From the NCBI GenBank assembly GCA_964353855.1, contig CAYGWX010000005.1:7120-71119 (forward strand): a DNA stretch of 64,000 bases. Direction: 5' to 3'. This document shows positions 59,429 through 64,000 of this stretch, piece after piece. Position 1 is the stretch's first letter. Every line of letters begins with the position of its first letter. The notes beneath the pieces were generated by a model. It searched no databases. It was not told where the DNA came from and worked only from the letters and a program-made list of their open reading frames with translations. Source of the stretch: CAYGWX01 sp964353855 [NCBI: uncultured bacterium] (GTDB lineage Bacteria; Edwardsbacteria; CAYGWX01). The position numbers and the translations under genes are program-made.

Positions 59429-61162
59429 TTATCCTACGCCGTCGGCATATCCCCGGAGCTTCTGGCTCCGGCTGGGATGCCTTAGCTTGCGCAGGGCCTT
59501 GACCTCGATCTGCCTCACTCGCTCACGGGTTACGTTGAACATCACTCCGACCTCCTCCAGGGTGCGCGGATATCCGTCCCCGATCCCAAAACGAAGGCGG
59601 ATCACTCGCTCCTCCCGCTTAGTCAGGGTGGAGAGGACCTGTTCGATCTGGTCCTGCAACAAGAGGTAGGCCGCGGATCGGGTGGGCGAAGAGGCCGCGG
59701 GGTCCTCCACGAAGTCCCCGAAGTGGCTGTCCTCATCCTCCCCGATGGGCTTGTCCAATGAGATGGGCTCTTGGGCCACCTTCAGGATGGCTTTTACCCG
59801 TTCCGAGGCCATCTCCAGACGCTCCGCGATCTCTTCCGGAGAGGGCTCCCGGCCAAGCTCCTGGACCAGCTTCCGGGAGGCCTTCACCACCCGGTTGATG
59901 GCATCGATCATGTGCACCGGCACTCGGATGGTTCGAGCCTGGTCCGCGATCGCCCGAGTGATCGCCTGCCGGATCCACCAAGTGGCATAGGTCGAGAACT
60001 TGTAGCCCTTGCGGTAGTTGAACTTGTCTACGGCCTTCATTAAGCCGGAGTTTCCCTCCTGGATCAGATCCGAGAACTCCAGGCCGCGGTTGGCGTAGCG
60101 CTTGGCCGTGGAGATAACCAGCCGCACGTTGGCTTCTACCATCTCCCGCTTAGCCCGCTGAACGGCTTCCTCGTGCTCGGAGATGGTGTCCAGGATATGG
60201 CGGATCTCGAGGACCGACCGGCCAGCGTCGGTTTCCAGCAGGCGGATCTTCCTCTTGGCCACCCCGATCCTCGCCAGGTGTTCCCGACGGAGGCTCTCCA
60301 GTTCGCGGAGGTGCGGAGCCTGCTTTTTCTGCTCTGGCGCTCGCTTTCGAGCAATCGCCCCTCGTTCCTCCCAGACGTGGGCGATCTCCTGCTCGAAGCC
60401 CTGAATCTCCTCATAATGGGCATCAGCCTCCCTGATCATCTTTCGGAGCCAAACCACGGCCCCGTCCAGCAGACGGGGGTGGAGCCGGAGGGCGGCCATC
60501 TGGGTGGCCACCTCCTCGCGCTTCTCTGCGATCTTCGCCTGAAGAACGTCTAAGCGCCTTTCGGAGAGGCCGTCGCGGCTCTTTCGGGTCAGGCGCTCCA
60601 AGTCCTGGGTCGAGCGCCGGGCCTTGCGAATCAAGGCGAGGGCTCGCTGCCGCTCCCGCCAACCGGAGTACCGCGGGCTCCAGCCCCCCAGGTCGATCTG
60701 GATGAAATCCTCCAGCGGGATCTTGCCTTTTTCCACGCGTCGAACCTCCTCCAGGAAGTCCTTCATGCAGGAGTTGCAGGAGAAGACCAAGCGCACGACT
60801 TCCCGCTTGTTGGCGTCGATCCGCATCGCGATTTCGGTCTCGCGGTCCCGGTCCAAGAGCGGCACCCGACCGATCTCCCGCAGGTAGGTTCGCACGGGAT
60901 CATCGAAGCGGGTGATCGGCTCCGGGGGGCCCGGCTCCCGGCGCCGCCTCTTGACCTCGACCTTGACCGCAGCGACCTGCTCCTCGGAATCCACCACCTC
61001 GATTCCCATTTCCCGGAGCATCATCATGATGTTGTCGATCTCGTCCGGGGAGATGATGTCCTCGGGCAGGATCTCGTTGATCGTCTGATAGGTGATGAGC
61101 TTCTTGGCTTTCCCGATGGCGATGAGCTTGTTGATCCGTTTCTTGAGCATCGCCCGATTCAT
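59429..61162 (-). CDS. rpoD: RNA polymerase primary sigma factor RpoD
   Basis: A 577-residue sigma70. Region 1.1 ([20 protein letters not shown]), region 1.2 ([19 protein letters not shown]), a non-conserved helical insert (about 150-320), then region 2 ([58 protein letters not shown]), region 3 and region 4 ([20 protein letters not shown]) are present. It directs transcription from TTGACA/TATAAT promoters like those annotated here. The ATG overlaps the dnaG stop as ATGA, the classical dnaG-rpoD pairing. Confidence 0.97.
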   Translation of the reverse strand: MNRAMLKKRINKLIAIGKAKKLITYQTINEILPEDIISPDEIDNIMMMLREMGIEVVDSEEQVAAVKVEVKRRRREPGPPEPITRFDDPVRTYLREIGRVPLLDRDRETEIAMRIDANKREVVRLVFSCNSCMKDFLEEVRRVEKGKIPLEDFIQIDLGGWSPRYSGWRERQRALALIRKARRSTQDLERLTRKSRDGLSERRLDVLQAKIAEKREEVATQMAALRLHPRLLDGAVVWLRKMIREADAHYEEIQGFEQEIAHVWEERGAIARKRAPEQKKQAPHLRELESLRREHLARIGVAKRKIRLLETDAGRSVLEIRHILDTISEHEEAVQRAKREMVEANVRLVISTAKRYANRGLEFSDLIQEGNSGLMKAVDKFNYRKGYKFSTYATWWIRQAITRAIADQARTIRVPVHMIDAINRVVKASRKLVQELGREPSPEEIAERLEMASERVKAILKVAQEPISLDKPIGEDEDSHFGDFVEDPAASSPTRSAAYLLLQDQIEQVLSTLTKREERVIRLRFGIGDGYPRTLEEVGVMFNVTRERVRQIEVKALRKLRHPSRSQKLRGYADGVG

Positions 61163-62889
61163 TTTCTCTCACCTCCTTTGAGCAGGCCTTGGTATTTCGA
61201 GGTTAGGCTCCGGGCAGCCGCTTGGTCCTTGGTACGTTCCGCCTCGGCGATGGCGCCCAGCAGGTCGTGCGAGCGCGCTTTCGTCCTCAGGTGCTTCAGC
61301 TCGTTCAGGCACTTTTCGAACAAGCGCTCCTCCTGTTCTTCTTTCTCCTGAAAGGCCCAGGAAGCCACCATTCGCTGGGATTCCTCGGATCCCAGCCAGC
61401 TCATGAAATCGGCGGAGTCCGTCCTTTTCCCCTTGGCGAGCAGGGCATAAACCTCCAGGACGACCCCGTCCCGGAAGGGGTCCTCGCCCAGAATCTCGCG
61501 GACCGGATCCATTCGCTCCGGCTGCTTGGCCAGTAAACGCAGAACCTCCCGCTCCAGCGCCATCTCACGTGTACTCCTTGCCTTGGGCGTTGGCATGGGC
61601 AGAGCCCCGCCTGTTTTCTTCGCCAGGCTCCGGGAGAGCACCGCCTCGGAGAGCCCGACCTTCCCCGCCAGTTTCTGCAGGTAGAGCCGCTGCCGGATTT
61701 CGTCCTTGAACCTCGCCAGCAGCTCCAGGAGTTCCTTCACCGCCCGGGACTTCCCCGCCGGGCTAGCCAGATCGTAGGTCTTGGCCAGCCGGTCCAGCTC
61801 GAAGTCGATCAGATCCCGTTTCTCGCTTAATGCCCGCTCCAGACCCTCCCGCCCTTCCTCCCGAAGGAGACGGTCCGGGTCCATTCCTGGAGGGGGCGTC
61901 GCCACATAGATATCCAGGTCAACTTCAAGGAGCGCCTCGAAAGCCCGGCGGACGGCTTTTTGGCCGGCCTCGTCGTTGTCGTAGAACAAAACCGCTTCGC
62001 TGGCGAACCGGCCGACCAGTCTGGCCTGGTCCGGAGTAAACGCCGTGCCCAACGTGGCCACGATGTTTTTGACCCCGGCCTGATAGGGAGATAGGAAGTC
62101 CAGATAACCCTCTACCACCACGGCGTTCCCGGCGTCCCGGATCGTTCCCTTGGTCTGAAACAAACCGTAAAGAAGCCGCCCCTTTTGGTAGATCGCTGTC
62201 TCCGGGGAGTTCAGATACTTCGGCTCCTCCTTCTCGTCCAGCCTCCGTCCCCCGAACCCCGCGACCTTGCCCGAGAGGTTTACGATTGGAAACATCAGGC
62301 GGTGCCGGAAGCGGTCGTAGAACCCCTCCTTCCCTTCGCGGGCCAGAACGAGGCCCGCCCTCTCCAGGGATCGAGGCTGATGGTTATCCGCCAGCGCAGC
62401 TTTGATTAGCCCATCCCAAGAGGGCAGAGCGTAACCCAACCCGAAGGTTTCCGCTACGTCCTCGCTGAGGCCGCGCTGGGCCAGATAGTCGCGCGCCTCG
62501 CGGCCCTGCGCTCCTTTCAGGTTCCGCTGGAAGCACCTCGCGGCATAAGCGTTGGCCGCATATACGGCCTCCGATTCCTCGCTTCTTCCCCCGTCCTCCC
62601 TGGGCAAGGACAAACCAGCCCGCTTGGCTAGGAACCGCACGGCATCAGCGAAACCCATTCGCTCGTGCTGCATGAGGAAACTGTAGACGTTCCCCCCCGC
62701 ACCACATCCGAAGCAATGATAAACCTGCTTCTCCGGGCTCACCACGAAGGAGGGCGTCCGCTCAGCATGGAACGGACAGCGGGCTTTGAAGTGGCGTCCG
62801 ACCCGCTTCAGGGGCACGTACATCGCAATCACGTCCACGAGGTCGTTCCGCTCTCTAATCTCCTCAATCAGGCGATCGGGAAAGCGCAT
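61159..62889 (-). CDS. dnaG: DNA primase DnaG
   Basis: A 576-residue primase. The CHC2 zinc finger ([13 protein letters not shown] and [11 protein letters not shown], residues about 39-63), the core with [15 protein letters not shown] in the Toprim domain, and a helical C-terminal DnaB-binding region are present. It synthesises RNA primers at the fork. It follows the alpha-CTD/sigma4-like gene by 10 bp and overlaps rpoD, giving a macromolecular-synthesis operon with a new upstream member. Confidence 0.97.
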   Translation of the reverse strand: MRFPDRLIEEIRERNDLVDVIAMYVPLKRVGRHFKARCPFHAERTPSFVVSPEKQVYHCFGCGAGGNVYSFLMQHERMGFADAVRFLAKRAGLSLPREDGGRSEESEAVYAANAYAARCFQRNLKGAQGREARDYLAQRGLSEDVAETFGLGYALPSWDGLIKAALADNHQPRSLERAGLVLAREGKEGFYDRFRHRLMFPIVNLSGKVAGFGGRRLDEKEEPKYLNSPETAIYQKGRLLYGLFQTKGTIRDAGNAVVVEGYLDFLSPYQAGVKNIVATLGTAFTPDQARLVGRFASEAVLFYDNDEAGQKAVRRAFEALLEVDLDIYVATPPPGMDPDRLLREEGREGLERALSEKRDLIDFELDRLAKTYDLASPAGKSRAVKELLELLARFKDEIRQRLYLQKLAGKVGLSEAVLSRSLAKKTGGALPMPTPKARSTREMALEREVLRLLAKQPERMDPVREILGEDPFRDGVVLEVYALLAKGKRTDSADFMSWLGSEESQRMVASWAFQEKEEQEERLFEKCLNELKHLRTKARSHDLLGAIAEAERTKDQAAARSLTSKYQGLLKGGERK

Positions 62890-62899
62890 CCCCCTCCGG

Positions 62900-64000
62900 C
62901 TATCGCTCGTTAAGCGAGCTGTAGTTCCGGCCGCGCTTTCCCGGTGAGACGCGCACTTTTCCCCGTGCCACCAGACTGTCCAGGGTCATCTGCGCCGTGG
63001 AGTAACTTACCCCCAGAACCTTCTCCACCTGGCCGATCCCCATCGTACCGTGCTTTTTCATGTGCCGAACCAGAACCTCACCCCGCAGCCTGCGGCGGTG
63101 GTCGCCCTCCGCGATCATGCGCTCCCGCCAGGCCTCGGTCCGCTCCGGGGTCCAGAACCCTCCTCGCTGGGGAATGGGAATCCCCCGCGCCCTGCGGAAC
63201 TCCTCGATCGACCCCCAGATTTTGCGGATGCGGGGCAGGAGCTTCTTCCAGCGTCGGGAGCGGAACAGCTCGGTGCTGGAGGGGTCATGCCCGAATTCCC
63301 TGCGGCAGGCCTTGTATTCGGTCAGGGTTCTTTCCAGCCTGCTCTTCCGCCTGAGCTCGCCCATATCGATCTTGTAGGCCTGCATCAGGAACTTCACTTC
63401 CCAGCGCTTTAGGCGGTAGCGGTTCTTCAACTGCTCCACACTGCCCAGCTCCTTCAGGGCCGCCTTGAGCCTCCCCGGCGTCCACTCTCTGCGCAGGGTC
63501 TTCCTGCGGGCTGAGGAGGCCGGCTCCCAGTTGATCCAGCGCCGCTCCCGACCCCGCTCCAGGATCTGTCGCACCCGCTCCCGAGAGAGGTCCAGCTTTC
63601 GCCCCACCGCGGCATAGGTCCCCAGGGCATAGAACAGCTTGACGATGTGGTGGGTCCTTACGGTGTTCCGTTCGATCATCCGCCGGCTCTGCCCGGGCTG
63701 AGGAAGCGGCAGATCCCTCTTCCGGCAGAGGTAGCGTTCGGCCTCCTCCCGCAGAAGCCCCAGGGAGATTTTCCCCAAGTTCCGGAGCGACAACAGCGTG
63801 GTGGAGGGAGTGGCGAGAAGCTGCCCCATGTTTTTCACCTTGAGCGTCCGGAGAGCGTTCAGGCTTCTCCGGTTCAGCTCCAAGGCCGAGAGCGGAACCT
63901 CGTAAAGCCCCTCCGACCGGATCCACGCATCCTGTTCCGCCTCCAGCCTGCCCCGCCGGAAGAGCGGGCAGGAGTTCAACAGTCTCTGCAATTCTTCGAG
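62900..64000 (-). CDS. Novel alpha-CTD / sigma region 4-like transcription protein (5' end cut)
   Basis: At least 363 residues; the frame is open to the window edge and the first in-window start (TTG 63991) may not be the true one. Residues 27-90 resemble the RNA polymerase alpha C-terminal domain (VPLSALELNRRSLNALRTL, LLSLRNLGKISLGLL). Residues 122-148 match a sigma region 4-type helix-turn-helix (YAAVGRKLDLSRERVRQILE). Residues 222-275 resemble homing-endonuclease-associated repeats (FGHDPSSTELF, IWGSIEEFRRARGIP), and residues 303-358 a winged helix (GIGQVEKVLGVSYSTAQMTL). It lies 10 bp before dnaG. A transcription factor that contacts DNA or polymerase is inferred; the combination is unusual. 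Confidence 0.75.
   Translation of the reverse strand, partial: LEELQRLLNSCPLFRRGRLEAEQDAWIRSEGLYEVPLSALELNRRSLNALRTLKVKNMGQLLATPSTTLLSLRNLGKISLGLLREEAERYLCRKRDLPLPQPGQSRRMIERNTVRTHHIVKLFYALGTYAAVGRKLDLSRERVRQILERGRERRWINWEPASSARRKTLRREWTPGRLKAALKELGSVEQLKNRYRLKRWEVKFLMQAYKIDMGELRRKSRLERTLTEYKACRREFGHDPSSTELFRSRRWKKLLPRIRKIWGSIEEFRRARGIPIPQRGGFWTPERTEAWRERMIAEGDHRRRLRGEVLVRHMKKHGTMGIGQVEKVLGVSYSTAQMTLDSLVARGKVRVSPGKRGRNYSSLNER

Overview
The window is GC-rich (about 60% by eye), densely packed and mostly transcribed from the minus strand. Start codons are ATG, GTG and TTG, and many adjacent genes overlap by four bases (ATGA or GTGA). Five large secreted proteins end in a FlgD/Por-type C-terminal sorting domain and two PorV/PorQ-like outer-membrane proteins are present. 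With an Rnf-like cluster, tldD/tldE and DUF4388 proteins, this suggests an uncultivated Gram-negative bacterium of the FCB/Gemmatimonadota/WOR-3-type lineages. A closer placement cannot be supported from the sequence. No rRNA, phage, transposase or CRISPR array was seen.

Layout. 1-7913 (minus): a tight nine-gene run: membrane protein, tldD, tldE, a 70-residue Tat-signal protein, a class I amidotransferase, a D-cysteine desulfhydrase-like enzyme, a band-7 protein and two receiver-DUF4388 regulators. 8116-15873 (plus): a 1576-residue PocR/7xGAF/GGDEF protein, a 21-bp palindromic tandem array, and two pilT genes with hicAB between them. 15953-16447: a toxin-antitoxin pair flanked by a duplicated pilT 3' end and terminator. 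16953-35867 (minus): the exported-protein region: Ycf48-like propeller, large putative outer-membrane protein, NHL protein, M6 and S8 proteases, two PorV-like proteins, plus accA and a DUF4388 protein. 36187-41867: PAP2, tatC and an Rnf-like cluster in the order C-D-E-A-B. 41937-45962: nrdR, dCMP deaminase, DUF4388 protein, glyA, rpiB, phzF. 45963-47380: a sparse, lower-GC region with repeats and gene fragments. 47381-64000: an LVIVD propeller protein, then a housekeeping run (lspA, dksA-like, ileS, pfkB-type kinase, pnp, DUF167, divIVA, yggS, tRNA-CAU, lipoprotein, aminotransferase V, rpoD, dnaG) ending in a novel alpha-CTD/sigma4-like protein cut by the window edge.

Most notable points. (1) The Rnf-like cluster has no rnfG, and by eye its RnfA, RnfD, RnfE and RnfC have lost the residues or motifs that hold the canonical membrane flavin and iron-sulfur centres. 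(2) Six intergenic loci carry tandem arrays with an 11-bp period that share a consensus close to TGGGCGTGAAG. (3) A 21-bp palindromic array with compensating arm changes precedes pilT. (4) Gene 3' ends of pilT2, a sorting-domain gene and lspA recur as fragments beside repeats or small cassettes. (5) A protein joining an RNA polymerase alpha-CTD-like domain to a sigma region 4-like HTH lies directly upstream of dnaG-rpoD. All of this comes from reading the sequence without database searches.
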